From Tetragonia tetragonoides (taxonomy: Eukaryota; Streptophyta; Magnoliopsida; Caryophyllales; Aizoaceae): 64,000 nucleotides of DNA. The stretch's first letter is position 1. Each line of letters begins with the position of its first letter. The position numbers and the translations under genes were made by a program. Positions 38,301 through 49,783 of the stretch are shown here, piece after piece. The notes beneath the pieces are model-generated. The model ran no database searches and had not been told where the DNA came from. It saw only the letters and a program-made list of their open reading frames with translations. The stretch covers positions 12,030,001 to 12,094,000 of the forward strand of contig CM076141.1 of the NCBI GenBank assembly GCA_038025085.1, in the 5' to 3' direction.

Positions 38301-39165
38301 AAAAAACCTAAATAAAAAAACTGAAAAATCGGGTTGGTGAAATCTCATCATAAGCCTCACAAGCTTCAACTACTATTAGGAAAATATCACATTCGCACTG
38401 CTTTAATACAACTATATATCCATATAAACAAAGAGGTCATACAAAACAACACCATACTTCGATATTTCAATGTTTATACAAATGAAGATTGTCTTTTGAG
38501 TAATGAACAAACTGAAAACATATGCTCTGAACCTTTGGTGCTTCTTTAACCATCTGCAACTTGGCATCAAGAAACAAAGAATCCCATTAATTAACATGTC
38601 AAAAGTTTAAGCCTAATCCTAGCTAAATCCATGCTGCGCAATTGATCTCAAAGGCAGTAAAATAATTTATGCAGAACAATTCACATGAGCTTCAATACAA
38701 GACAAATCACCCCCTCCATCCAGCAGAGAACATTACTACAATCAAACTGAAGTGTAGATATAACATACCAAGACTCTGAAACTGCAAAACTAAGTATATT
38801 CAAACCAAAATAATACTCAAACTGTAGATAGATATATTCTAATGAGGTGTCCTCAAAAAATACAGTAAGGTTTACCGTCCTTACCTCCCTGAAATAAAAT
38901 TATAATGAAGTAAATAAAGCATCAAAGAGAAGCAATCAAACCTTCCAGTTCGATGTGGCATGGTCACAGACCTTCTGTTCTTGCAATGAAAAAGTCTGTC
39001 CTTTAGGCTTAAAATTTCAGAATTCCATTTGCTCAAATGCATCATTGAAAAAGGAAATAAAGCAAAGCGAACAAATACCATTCTCATCAGTCACTATTTA
39101 CCTGTTTATCCCACTAAAATCACATTTGATTGGAATGCATTGAAGTGTTTTCAAAAATTTGCCTG
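38301..39165. other. Probable CACTA interior, no open gene
   Basis: AT-rich sequence between the CACTA terminus and a transposase-like exon on the minus strand. No other feature was recognised. Confidence 0.35.
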
Positions 39166-39279
39166 TTAAGCTTGCTGTAAGAGAACATATGTTAGAGAAG
39201 AACATTCAGCTACTAACATTAGAAATGTGATTTCCAAGAACAGCCACATAAGTTTATTTGATAGATTACAGAAAAGACT

Positions 39280-39441
39280 TACGAGCCATTCCCAATCAAG
39301 AGCATACATGTTCTTCAGAACACTCTTTACCACGTCTGCTAAACTCCCATTGTCCTTCACATGCTCTTGAAACATTTGACCATGCCATTTCCTCCACAAC
39401 TCCTTCATGTGATGCATAACAGCTTCACGATGTTGCTCCAT
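39280..39441 (-). pseudogene. Plant CACTA-associated Transposase_24-like exon
   Basis: The minus strand reads MKELWRKWHGQMFQEHVKDN and then LDWEWLV, matching my recollection of the LWR-x-W...DWEWL core of the plant Ptta/En/Spm 'transposase_24' family carried in CACTA elements. Only one exon-like piece remains before stops. Orientation is toward the CACTA terminus at 37952. Confidence 0.5.
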
Positions 39442-39906
39442 TTTTTTATCATTTTCAAACTTCTCCTAAATAGCATAAACTAGCAAGCAATATGATTCAT
39501 TATACATGCGCAAGACTATCTTATTGTTGACAGAATGAAAGCCTTATTGAACATACAAGTAAAATGGTCAATGAAATGTATTAGAGATGGGAACAAGCTA
39601 TAGGATTTACATAGTGAGCTATGCTCTTTCCATTTAGAAGCCTTTTAAAAAGAAAGTCTGCATAATCAAAAGCTTTGCTTTTATGCTTTTGATTAATTGG
39701 TTCTGGTGGTTAACCGACCAGATTTGACCTCTTTCTGGTCCTTTGTCATTGGCCAACCTTGTAAATTTATGATGCTGCTTACCTTTGTTGTTGTTGGTTT
39801 GGGTAATTTTTGCTCATCCTTTGATGTACTTCATCAAAGAACAATACATTCAGTCGGCAAACTTAATGTCAAATAAACAAATTATCACTTTCAGAAAACA
39901 GTTAAC
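39442..39906. other. No gene recognised
   Basis: Sequence between the CACTA-type exon and the LRR fragment. It may still belong to the CACTA element, but no border was seen. Confidence 0.3.
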
Positions 39907-40611
39907 TTGATGAGAACTAGCAAAAATCTTTCGCTGATTGGAAATAGCAAAAATCTTTCGCTTGCATGTCCAATTCCCTCTACAATTGGAAATAGCAAAA
40001 ATCTTTCGCTGATTGCTTTAGATAGAAGCCAATTTTCTGGTCATATTCCTGCCTCTTTGGCCAATCTAAGTGAATTAACCCTTCTACGCTTGAATGTGAA
40101 CTACTTCACAGGACCAATTCCATCCTTCATAGGTAGAATGACAAAGTTATCAGACCTGCTGTTGTTTAATAATCAATTCTCTGGCCATGTACCTCAAGAA
40201 ATAGGGAACCTCTCATCATTGACTGTTCTTCACTTGGCTCAGAATAACTTCGTAGGCACATTACCCCCCCCCCCCCAAAGTCTGCAAGGGAGGAAAGCTT
40301 GTCAATTTTACTGCAGAAGAAAATAACTTTACCGGTCCAATACTACCAATAACCCTCAACAACTGCCCAAATTTGTTTAGAGTTCGCCTTGAACATAACC
40401 ACCTCACTGGAGACATCGACAAGGTTTTTGGGGTGTATCCCAGCTTAAAATACATTGACTTAAGTTACAACCAACTAGGAGGTGAACTCTCTGCAAGCTG
40501 GGGTAGTTGTCAAAACTTGTCTGTCCTACGGATAGCAAGAAACTTTGTCGGTGGTCACATACCAATTGACATTTTCCGCTTGCCAGGACTAGTTGAACTA
40601 GACCTCTCTTC
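39907..40611 (+). pseudogene. LRR receptor kinase ectodomain fragment
   Basis: Plant-type 24-residue LRRs: FSGHIPASLANLSELTLLRL, YFTGPIPSFIGRMTKLSDLL, FSGHVPQEIGNLSSLTVLHL, then after a C-run at 40264-40276 the frame shifts to VCKGGKLVNFTAEENNFTGP, LEHNHLTGDIDKVFGVYPSL and YNQLGGELSASWGSCQNLSV. The arrangement, with a VCKGGKL link between LRR blocks, fits MIK/MDIS-type LRR receptor kinases. The first 110 bp repeat GGAAATAGCAAAAATCTTTC three times. The frame is cut at 40612 by the A-tail of the LINE. No transmembrane or kinase part follows. Confidence 0.75.
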
Positions 40612-40649
40612 TTTTTTTTTTTTGGTACCAAAAGGATGTTCAGATAGAA

Positions 40650-43600
40650 TTAAAAATCAGTACAAAGTCTAGGAGTTACAACTCCATTCAAATCTGCCTG
40701 CCAGGCATTAATACAGTTTTGATTAACTACATTACTAATAACAACTGAAGAGAAGGATTGTTTCCCAATTGCTGCTTCCTTATCTAGAAGATCAGCCACT
40801 GCATTACTTTCTCTAAAAACATGATTAAGCTTCACTTCCGTCAGCCTCTTGAGGGAGTTCCTGCAAGTCATTAGCATGTTATATAAGTGACGTTGTTCAA
40901 TACTTGGTGCTTGAATCAGCTGAATAACCGTCATTGAGTCCGATTCAATATGGAGCTTCATCCATCCCTTTTCTTGGGCAAGTTGAGCGCCATAGTTAAT
41001 TGCCCAGATTTCTGCATACAAAATGTCAGTTGTCCCTAGCCACTTTTGAATGCTCAGTTTCCAAGCACCAAGATGACTGCGGAAAATGCCCGCCCCTCCT
41101 GCAGAAGAGATGTTATCTAGAAGGGAGCCATCTGTATTCAGTTTCATCCAACCCTCAGTTGGAGGATTCCAGGAGCAAAGGATTACCCTTTTTGGGTTCT
41201 TTCTCAAGGTTTTTTCAGTAAAACTCCAATGTTTCCAGGCAGCTTTTTTCCCATTAGTGAATTAAACTTTCAAGGAACAAGTTTGTTTTCAAACATTCTA
41301 AGGTTTCTTTGCTTCCAAATGAACCAAAGAAGGTATGCAAACAAAGTGTTAAAGGGTAGGTGGTTTTCAAAAAGCACTTTTGATGTGAGGTTTGAGTGGA
41401 GCCATTGTTGAAGGGACTAGGAGAAAAAGGTATCAGGGGGGTTGATATTCAGCCATAATTCTTTGGCTGCTGGGCAGTCTCTCAGAATATGCATGGTGGA
41501 TTCATCAACACAGTCACAAGCAGAACACAAGGCAGAAGGCAAAATATTTCTAATGACCAGATTTTGATTTGAAACCACTCTGTCTTTATAAGCCAACCAA
41601 ATAAAATGTTGGATTTTTGGAGCACAGAAATCTTTCCAAATTCATTTCACATGATCATGTGGAGTGAATGCTTTCAGAGAAATTTTATAAGCCAGTTTAG
41701 AGTCAAAACCTTTTCCAATGCCTTTATTAAAATAAGAAGTAGGTAAATCCTCATCTGTGGGGTTAAGCTGAAACCCTTGCATAATGGACACAATGTTATC
41801 AGGCAGCATAAAAGGAAAAACATTAAAATCCCAGCCAGAATCAGTGAGGGAATCAGCAACTACCAGATTATTTTGATTTTCATTCAAGGGACCAGTAATC
41901 TGTGATCTGAGGGAACCTGTCCCCAACCAATTGTCATGCCAAAGAGAGATTTTTGTCCCCTTACCAATTACCCATTGAATGCTGTTAGAGAAGGCCTGCC
42001 ACCCCTTATTACAGTTTTTCCACACATGAGAGCCTCTAGCATAAGCCAAAGGCTTAGTCCTCATGTCAATGTATTTGGCCCTAAGATCATTGGAGAGTAG
42101 AGAATTTTTCTGATTATTTAGTTTCCAACAAAATTTGATCATATTAGCTTGGTTAGTGACAATTGCACTGCGGATCCCCAGACCCCCCTCATCTTGGGGT
42201 CTAGTGACAGAGTCCCATGAGACCATGTGAAGCTTCCTCTTGTCACCTTTCATGCCCCAAAGGAAGTTATTCATGGTGGAGTCAATTTCCTTCTTGGTTC
42301 TAGCAGGAAGGAAAATGACTTGCATATAGTAGTTGGGGATAGAAGACAGGGTGGATTTAATGAGGGTACCTCTCCCTGCCATGGAGAGAAAGTTAGTTTT
42401 CCAATTAGCAAGTTTATTTCTCATCTTTTCCACAATAAAGTTGAATTTCCTATGAGTGAGTTTGTTGTGTGTGAGAGAAAAACCCACATATTTCCCAAGG
42501 TCCTCAGTAGCACTAATGCCTAGGATGTTTTCCAGATTGGAAACATCAGAATTAGCCATGTTAGTGGAGAAAACAAGCTTGCTTTTGTTGCAGTTAATAG
42601 ATTGACCAGAGAGGTGACAGAACGTATCAAGCACAAATTTTAGATGCAGGAATTTTCTCTCTGTGGCTTCTCCAAAGAGGAGAATATCATCAGCAAAGAG
42701 AAGATGTGAAATGGCCAACTCACTTTTACCCAGTTTGAAGGGGCTCCAGACTCCCTCCTTCACAGCACTATGAATGAGTTGAGATAAAAAAAAATCGATG
42801 CAGAGAATGAAAATGTACAGGGAGAGGGGGTCACCCTGTCTAATCCCTCTAGAGTTAAAGAAAGGCTCAGATAAGCACCCATTGATGAGAATGGAGAAAT
42901 CACAAGAAGTGATGCAACTCATGAAGAGAGAGACAGTAGCATGGTCAAAATTATGGAGAATTAGACATTGTCTAGAAGTCCCATTCAAGTTTATCATATA
43001 CTTTTTCAAGTTCAAGTTTGAGAGCAAACCAACCCTTTTTCCCTTTACAGTGATGCATAGAATGAATTATTTCAGTGGCAACCACAAAATTTGTGTCACT
43101 CCCCCTCCCTTTGATGAAACTGATTTGATTAGGGGAGATAATGTCATTCAAAAGAGGTCTCAATTTCATCACAAGGGTTTTAGAGATAAACTTGTACAAG
43201 TTGTTGCACAAACTTATGGGTCTAAAATTTTTAATACACTCAGGGTTATCCGTTTTAGGGATTAGACTAATGATGGTGCTGTTAAGACCAGGAGGTACAG
43301 AGCCCTCAACGAAAACAGACTGGACAAAATTAATAATCTTATCACCTAAAATATCCCAGTTTCTTTGATAAAAAATAGCATGCATGCCATCGGGACCTGG
43401 GGCCTTAAGGGGGGCTACAATGAAAACAACATCTTTGATCTCCATGGGAGAGGGTAAATTAGCAAGACAAAAACAATCATTCTCTCTCTTCCACCAGGAT
43501 GTGGCAGGGGGGATTCTCTCAGAAACAGATTTACCATAGGAAAAAAGATCAATAAAATAATTGCAGATTAGGGTATTAATCCCTTTAAGATCACTAACCA

Positions 43601-44751
43601 CATTGCCCACATCATCAGTTAGACTCTGGATTTTATTTTATTTTTTCCTTTTGAACAAAATAGATTTGTGGTAAAAGTTGGTGTTTCTATCACCATCATT
43701 GATCCAATTGACTCTTGATTTCATAGCCCAAAAAGCTTCTTCTTGATTAAGCACATCATTAAGCTCGTCGAAAATTTTTGACTCCAAATCCAACAAAAAG
43801 TTAGAGAAGGGGTTTTCACAAAGAGATTTTTGAGCACCTTCAATTCTGGCCAAAATCCGTTTCTTTTTTTTGAAAACATTACCAAAAGTTTTATGGTTCC
43901 ACTTTGTGACTCTGTTTCTAAAATCCACATGCATTTGTGAAAGAGAGACGTTATCCCGTCCCCAAACATCATGTATCAGTTGAGGGAAGGTAGGGTCAAA
44001 CATCCACATTGATTCAAAAGGAAGGGTTTGGGACCAGAAAAAGGGGCTCTATTGTGGAGGTTAACAAGAATGGGGGCAATGGTCAGATTTGAGGCGAGGA
44101 AGATGGATAATAGCATTTTCAAGGAAAGAATTAATCCATTGAGCATTACCAAAAACCCCTATCCAATCTCTAGAGGATGGGATTTCTCTTTCTATGATTC
44201 GTCCAGGTGAATTTTTGGCCCACATAGCCCAGGTCAACTAAACTACAGGAGTTCATACAGTCCAAAAAAAGGTTGCTACGTGAGATGTTGATAGGGTTGC
44301 CCCCCAATTTCTCATGCGCATACAAGATATCATTAAAATCCCCAACATGCTAGCCAAGGTGAATCAATATTAGCAGCAATATCAACAAAATCATGCTAAA
44401 GAAGTTTTATTTTCCTTAATTTAGGTGAAGCATAGATGGCGGAAAAAAAAAGAAAGATTTAGTGAGTACCTGGAGTACCCTATGAATTCCCTGTGGGTTA
44501 GTCACTATCATATCAAACTTAGTAGTGCTTGAGTGCCATAGGACGACTATTCCCCTTGTGAAACCCTCAAGGTCCTTCACAAACCAGCTATCAAAGCCCA
44601 AAGAACTCAGGATGATCTCAGCATTACTACCACCCACACGCGTTTCAGAAAGGACCACCACATCGGGTCTATGGAGTAGAAGAAGTAAATTAAAGTTTGG
44701 CTTGAAAGAGGGTCGATCCATACCCCTCACATTTCAGTAAAGAATCGACAT
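40650..44751 (-). pseudogene. LINE ORF2: endonuclease, reverse transcriptase, zf-RVT, RNase H
   Basis: ORF2 starts at 44751 MSILY, then TGA where L1 endonucleases have Trp in the WNVRG motif. HRPDVVVLSETRVGGS carries the endonuclease Glu. A linker frame lies at 43638-44009. The reverse transcriptase has LKAPGPDGMHAIFYQRNW, IKNFRPISLCNNLYKFISK, ISPNQISFIKGR, the RQGDPLS box and FADDILLFGEATE (palm Asp pair) across 43610-42600. The zinc-finger region reads CSACDCVDESTMHILRDCPA (about 41480-41550). RNase H runs from WMKLNTDGSL through ESDSMTVIQLI to HVFRESNAVADLLDKEA (41160-40740). The enzyme would nick DNA and copy its RNA at the target. The early stop and several frame changes make it inactive. 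Confidence 0.88.
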
Positions 44752-44847
44752 GTTAAACTGAATGATTGGTTTCGTCGACAAGTCCAAGAGGGCCATATCT
44801 CTTGCGAGATCCTTTGAGTCGTTGTGAAGAACACGTTCTGTCAGTAC

Positions 44848-45957
44848 CTAGGGCAGATGATTTGCCCTGAGATCCAGAGAGTTGTACCTTCTTCTGGGGT
44901 TCTCTCTTGTCCAGGTTAGAGTGCTGAGACTGAGTACTCTTGTCTCGTTGTCGACCACTAGGAACATCATCACGGTGTTGGACCAGCTCCTGGCATCCAC
45001 CCCCGCCCCTAGGGATGTGATGTTGTACAGTAAGATCCGTTCCAGTAATTGGGGCATCGGATCCAGTTGGTCTCCCATCTTGTTGGAGTTATTTTATCTA
45101 ATTGATTTTTCTCCAGCGTTTCGAAACCCCACCGAAGATCCGAGAGGGTGCTTTCTGGTAGATGAACCATGTCATCCCACTGAGGGAGGTGAGTTGGCAC
45201 CAGATCTCCCGACGCCGTTGTCATTTGAAGGGTATCCATGTTTTCCATCTTGAAGGTTGGATAAAGGATCCATTTTTTGAGGAGGCTTGGGGAGACCAAC
45301 TGCAGGTTGTTGTTGATCTCCCAGTAGAATTTGGTGTTGCAGAAGTCCACATCCTGAAGAATTTTCTGAGGATGCCGTTCGAACAAGGTGTGAGCTCGAG
45401 GAGTTGGCGTTAGAGCTCTTGGGATTGTGGGAGATGAAGGAGGAGGTTAGGGGTTTGAGAGTTGGGTTAGATGTCAATGGGGTCAAAGGTTGGGTGGGGT
45501 TGTCGAAATTGAGGTTCATCTGATCTGCCATGGTCAGTGGTGAGAGAAACGGGTGTAGAGGGGAGGTGGAGATGGAGGGTTAGGGTTAGGTTTTGGTAGT
45601 GTAATGGGTTTAAAAAGAAGGAGATTATGGGCTGGACAAGGTTTCTTGAAGTTGAAGAGGTCGTGGGCTTCTTTGATAGGGAATTTTGGGCCTGAAAGGC
45701 AAACGGGGTTGGGCCCAAAAGGATTGGGTTGTTTGTTGGGCAGGAGATACGCTGGGAGTTGTTAGGGTTTTGGGGGGCAGAGGATGTGGGGTTTGAGAAG
45801 GCGGGCTCTGGGGGGACCACAAAAGGATTTACCGAAATAGGTAAATTTGCGCCAAAAACCTCAGGGTTTTTATTTCTTGAAAAGCTCTGTTTTTCTTGCC
45901 AACGGTTAGGGCCCTTGCTCTTGCTCCAACCACCTCCTGCGGCGGCTCCAAATCTGA
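44848..45957 (-). pseudogene. LINE ORF1 remnant
   Basis: Upstream of ORF2 on the minus strand are Pro/Ser/Asn-rich open segments in different frames. One includes GGGWSKSKGPNRWQEKQSFS and FVVPPEPAFSNPTSSAPQNP; another MADQMNLNFDNPTQPLTPLT. This composition and position suit the RNA-binding ORF1 of plant L1 elements, but no intact zinc knuckle was identified. Confidence 0.5.
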
Positions 45958-46238
45958 GTCAAAATGTTAAGTCAAAATGTTACTGTCTTGTAATTATTCG
46001 ATTAATTAAAAAAACAAAATCCTACAATAAGTGCCTCAGATTCGTAGCTTGATATTCAAATCCCATGACATTCATGCACGAAAGGATTTTGGTAACTTTG
46101 GGATGATTATTTCCCAAAATTTTCCTTCCCCCTTATTTATTTCCATAATGTATACATACTCTCAATTTAAGGTAACAAATATGATATATTTATTCATTCT
46201 CGATCTTCTACAACTTTAATTCAAGACGCAACTTCAAT

Positions 46239-46250
46239 CTATATAAATGC
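46239..46250 (+). promoter_or_regulatory. TATA box of the cysteine-rich peptide gene
   Basis: CTATATAAATGC lies about 90 bp before the ATG at 46335, a usual distance for a plant gene with a ~60-nt leader. Confidence 0.6.
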
Positions 46251-46334
46251 CTAAAGTAAACAAGCATAATGAATTAGCAAGCCTCATACATTGTGCATAA
46301 CCTGATATCAGAAATAAACACCTTTTGTGCAATC

Positions 46335-47328
46335 ATGGCAACCAAGCAAGTCACATCCCTTGCCAAAGGCATCATCTTTGGTCTTATATGCATTATGCTC
46401 ATGTCTAGTCTTGGTATATATTCATTCTTCCCCCCTTTTTCTTAATATATATATAATCGTATATTCATATATGCTTGCTATCATACCAATAAGTGGTTGG
46501 TGTGAGTGGTTTGATACTCTCATTCCTTAAGCAAGATCGAGTATTCGAATCTTGTGAATGGAGAAACTACTTAGTGAGAGCATTTTACCTCTTCGTACGC
46601 CGACCCAGTACATACATGATTAGTCTTGTCTTGATCACAAAAGATTTAGGCGAACCTGTAGTTAGACCAAAAAAATATACCCTTGCTATCATTCATCGTA
46701 GTTCATCCCCTTTACTCCCTCAAGCTTGCCCCCTCCAATTTTCATATTGCATTGTCAAGGATCATAAACTCTTTCAATGGCCTCTCTCATCCAACCATAT
46801 ATATAATCTCACATTAGATTTATTTATTTCTATTTCTTTTTAAATTAGAAGGTTAACTATGTTGGAGATCGAATATCAATTATGATTCCCGTCAATTGTC
46901 ATTGCATTATTGACCATAATTTTTACCTTGTTGAAATACCGATTGGCCTCATACATAGGTATCACTTTTTTATCTGCAACTATCTCTTTTCATGTATAAT
47001 TATATCACTTTTTTGCTCACAGTATATCATGTCTCATATATTAGGTTGCCTCATTTAGTGTTTTTGTGTTCTTTAATTTATTTTTTTTGGTAGTAATATT
47101 TTTGAAAAGATTTATCTCTAAACTTATTTTGATATGTATTATAATAATGCAGTGAAAGCAGGAAGTGAGAAGAATTCAGAGAATTGGGTCTGCTATCCGT
47201 TGAGTTCACCATGCTCAGACAATGTGGGATGCAACAAAAGATGCGCACAGGATTATCACACCTTCGGCCAATGTCGCATTGTCACCAAATCTGGACAAGG
47301 ACCTCCTAGTTGTTGCTGTGATGTTTGA
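46335..47328 (+). CDS. Secreted cysteine-rich (defensin-like) peptide, 2 exons
   Basis: Exon 1 is 46335-46413 and exon 2 is 47153-47328, joined by a 739-nt GT/AG intron in phase 1, giving 84 residues. Exon 1 encodes a signal peptide: MATKQVTSLAK, then a hydrophobic GIIFGLICIMLMSSLG. The mature part starts near KAGSEKNSENW and has eight cysteines spaced C-x6-C-x5-C-x3-C-x9-C-x12-CCC, ending DV and TGA. The C-x3-C and the terminal C-x-C contained in CCC fit the cysteine-stabilised alpha-beta (DEFL) scaffold. Such peptides are secreted and act in defence or cell signalling; the specific role here is unknown. The intron junction between signal and mature parts is typical of DEFL genes. There are no lesions. 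Other eight-cysteine families remain possible. Confidence 0.75.
46485..46682 (+). mobile_element. Full-length tRNA-type SINE, 198 bp
   Basis: It has a pol III A-box-like TGGTGTGAGTGG and a B-box-like GTATTCGAATC, then a body with GAATGGAGAAACTACTTAG and an A-rich end ACCAAAAAAATA. A 10-bp target duplication TTGCTATCAT flanks it (46475-46484 and 46683-46692). It lies sense-strand in the intron of the cysteine-rich peptide gene. Confidence 0.85.
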
Positions 47329-47533
47329 TCACTTAAGTTATTAATTAGTCCATATGCAACTATATCTCAATTCTCATGCTATATTAATAATAATCCTCTT
47401 GTCTTGTAAATGAAAGCAAAAATGAAATTCGATCGTAGGGGTCTACAAAGGGGCGTAGCTAGAGCCTTCATTAAGAAGGCTTAATATACACTAAGCGGGG
47501 TTAATATTCAATTTGTGACGCGTATTTGCAACA

Positions 47534-47534
<1 letters not shown>
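47329..47534. other. 3' flank of the cysteine-rich peptide gene
   Basis: AT-rich sequence with no further frame. It leads to a (TA)n array. Confidence 0.4.

Positions 47535-47587
<53 letters not shown>
47535..47587. repeat. (AT)n microsatellite abutting a hairpin terminus
   Basis: About 26 AT units. Directly to the right is CATTTCCGTGCGATGCAT, the complement of a GCATCGCACGG hairpin end. Confidence 0.95.
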
Positions 47588-47589
<2 letters not shown>

Positions 47590-47765
47590 TTTCCGTGCGA
47601 TGCATAGTTTGTGTTTTAATATTAAATAAAATATTTCTATATGTACAAATTTTTAAGATATCTTTCGCATATGTTATATCTGGATACAAAAATCATCTTC
47701 TATGAACATCTCCCTTAATATGATACAAAACCATATTGCATCAATTGTAGGGCATAATACAAAAA
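47588..47765 (-). mobile_element. Helitron-like 3' end, inverted relative to 51075-51253
   Basis: The minus strand shares ordered blocks with 51075-51253: CCCTACAATTGATG/CCCTACAATCGATG, GGGA-GA-GTTCATAGA, TTTTGTATCCAGA, ACATATGCGAAA, ATATTTTATTTAATATTAA and GCATCGCACGG. At the plus-strand copy the hairpin is followed by CTAG; here it is followed by the (AT)n array. Confidence 0.6.
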
Positions 47766-48369
47766 ATATACAATTTCTCATTTTATCGTTTTAAAATATA
47801 AATCTGCTGGTTTGTATAGCCTAACTTATTTTTTATTTTTATTGCAATTTATTCCAATATCTGGTGTCCAATATCTAGTACAAAATATCACTACCACTAC
47901 TACTACCATACTACTATTATTTTTGTAGTGTAATTTACTCTAGTATCCAGCCCAATCAAAAACCAAATACCGTAAGTATCAAATGGATGGATTAAAATTA
48001 AATTCAAATTTTTAGAATTGGAACTCTTAATAGATAAGCCCAAGTCAAAACTAAAATTTCAATTTAAAATGTCGATCTACATGTTGACTCCAAATCGTAT
48101 AGTTTGATTTGGCTCGGTACAGATTTTGTACTTAATCCTAAAAAATTTCAACAATAACAATATATTAATTTTCCAAAGTACATTAATTAACCACTTAATA
48201 GTCAAACTAACTAAATTAACAACATACATTGAATCATGAGTTAATAATGTTTGGATCAATTCAAAGTATTAATGTACTGCATTAATTGTTAGTATGACTT
48301 GGATTACACATGTAAATTACTAATGATAGGAACGCCTATGTGGGTGCCTACGTGTCATTCTAACAATTG
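47766..48369. other. No gene recognised
   Basis: AT-rich sequence. No coding exon or bounded element was found. Confidence 0.4.
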
Positions 48370-48640
<271 letters not shown>

Positions 48641-49742
48641 CCTCTCCCTCTCTATACTCAAATCAACTTTCTTGCTTTGCTGTTTAATTCTAGTTGCATG
48701 CCCCGTACGATGCACAATTTTATATAAATATATTTATTAGTTTCATATAAAAACTCTTTTTTACGTTATTGATTTATTAATGCAAAAATTTATTAGATTT
48801 ACTCCCTAAAAGACATAACAGGTGAAATGGATTTTCATTGGAAATTATGACATTAAAATAAGAGTTAAATGGTACTATTAGAAGATACATGCACCTAAAG
48901 TGTTTGATGACATGCTAATATTTGCTTATGTGTCAAAGTCTACGTGTTAATCTAGCAAGGGTGCACATTCACTTATGTGTCAAAGTTTACGTGTCAATCG
49001 AGTAACATTCCCGTGCATGGCACAATTTATGTAAAAATACGTGTATTATAGTTACTCACCAAAAAAAGTACTTGTGTTATAATTTGGAAAGTTGAGATAC
49101 TACTAAATAGGATAGTGAACTTGATAAACATATATATTTTTTTTAAATGAAAACAAATCAAACTTCGTATTTTTTTCTTCTCGATAAAAAGCAATTTATA
49201 TACTTACCCATAAATTCATAATTTTCACAAATCTTATTTTGTAGCATTCACGCACGGTATAAAAAAAATATTCGCCAAAATAATTATGCACGTCGGTATT
49301 AATGTTTTGCATCTTTTTTTTATCTAATCTTTCAAAAATAAAACCGTAGAAAAAGTATTTGAAAATGTTTCTTGATCTATTGTGCTCTCCAATTTGGGTC
49401 CCTTAATTTTATGTGTAGAACTATTAAAATCATGGTGACATTATTCCCCGTATAAGTATTAGAAAATTATCATAATTGGGAACCTACTACATAGGATCTA
49501 ACTGACATAACTAACACTTTAAATTTTCCTAAATACTCATACTACCATACATGAACCTAGATGAAAGCATTAATTACTTGAAAGTTATCTACGCTGAAGC
49601 AAGACTATAATCTCTACATATATTAATGCAAAATAATGGTAATTTGGGATATTAATGATTTTAAAACAATTAATACCTAGGAGTCTACAATCCAAGTGTA
49701 TAAGGTCTTCTAATCAATTATAGATTGCTTATGTGTCACAAA

Positions 49743-49746
<4 letters not shown>
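48641..49746. other. AT-rich, with two more hairpin-type words
   Basis: CCCCGTACGATGCACAATTT (about 48701-48720) and CATTCCCGTGCATGGCACAA (about 49007-49026) are variants of the same terminal hairpin. TTATGTGTCAAAGTTTACGT occurs twice at about 48925 and 48974. No gene. Confidence 0.45.

Positions 49747-49781
<35 letters not shown>
49747..49781. repeat. (TA)n microsatellite
   Basis: About 17 TA units followed by TGGGTAAGAGCGCTGG, which begins the degenerate repeat region. Confidence 0.95.

Positions 49782-49783
<2 letters not shown>

Larger units (their letters stand above)
40612..45957 (-). mobile_element. L1-type LINE with RNase H
   Basis: A T-run at 40612-40623 is the poly(A) tail of a minus-strand element. 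Read from 45957 downward it encodes an ORF1-like protein, then ORF2 with endonuclease, reverse transcriptase, zf-RVT and RNase H regions. Length about 5.3 kb is near full length for plant L1. It inserted into an LRR receptor fragment. I could not find a target duplication, and the 5' border is approximate. Confidence 0.85.
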
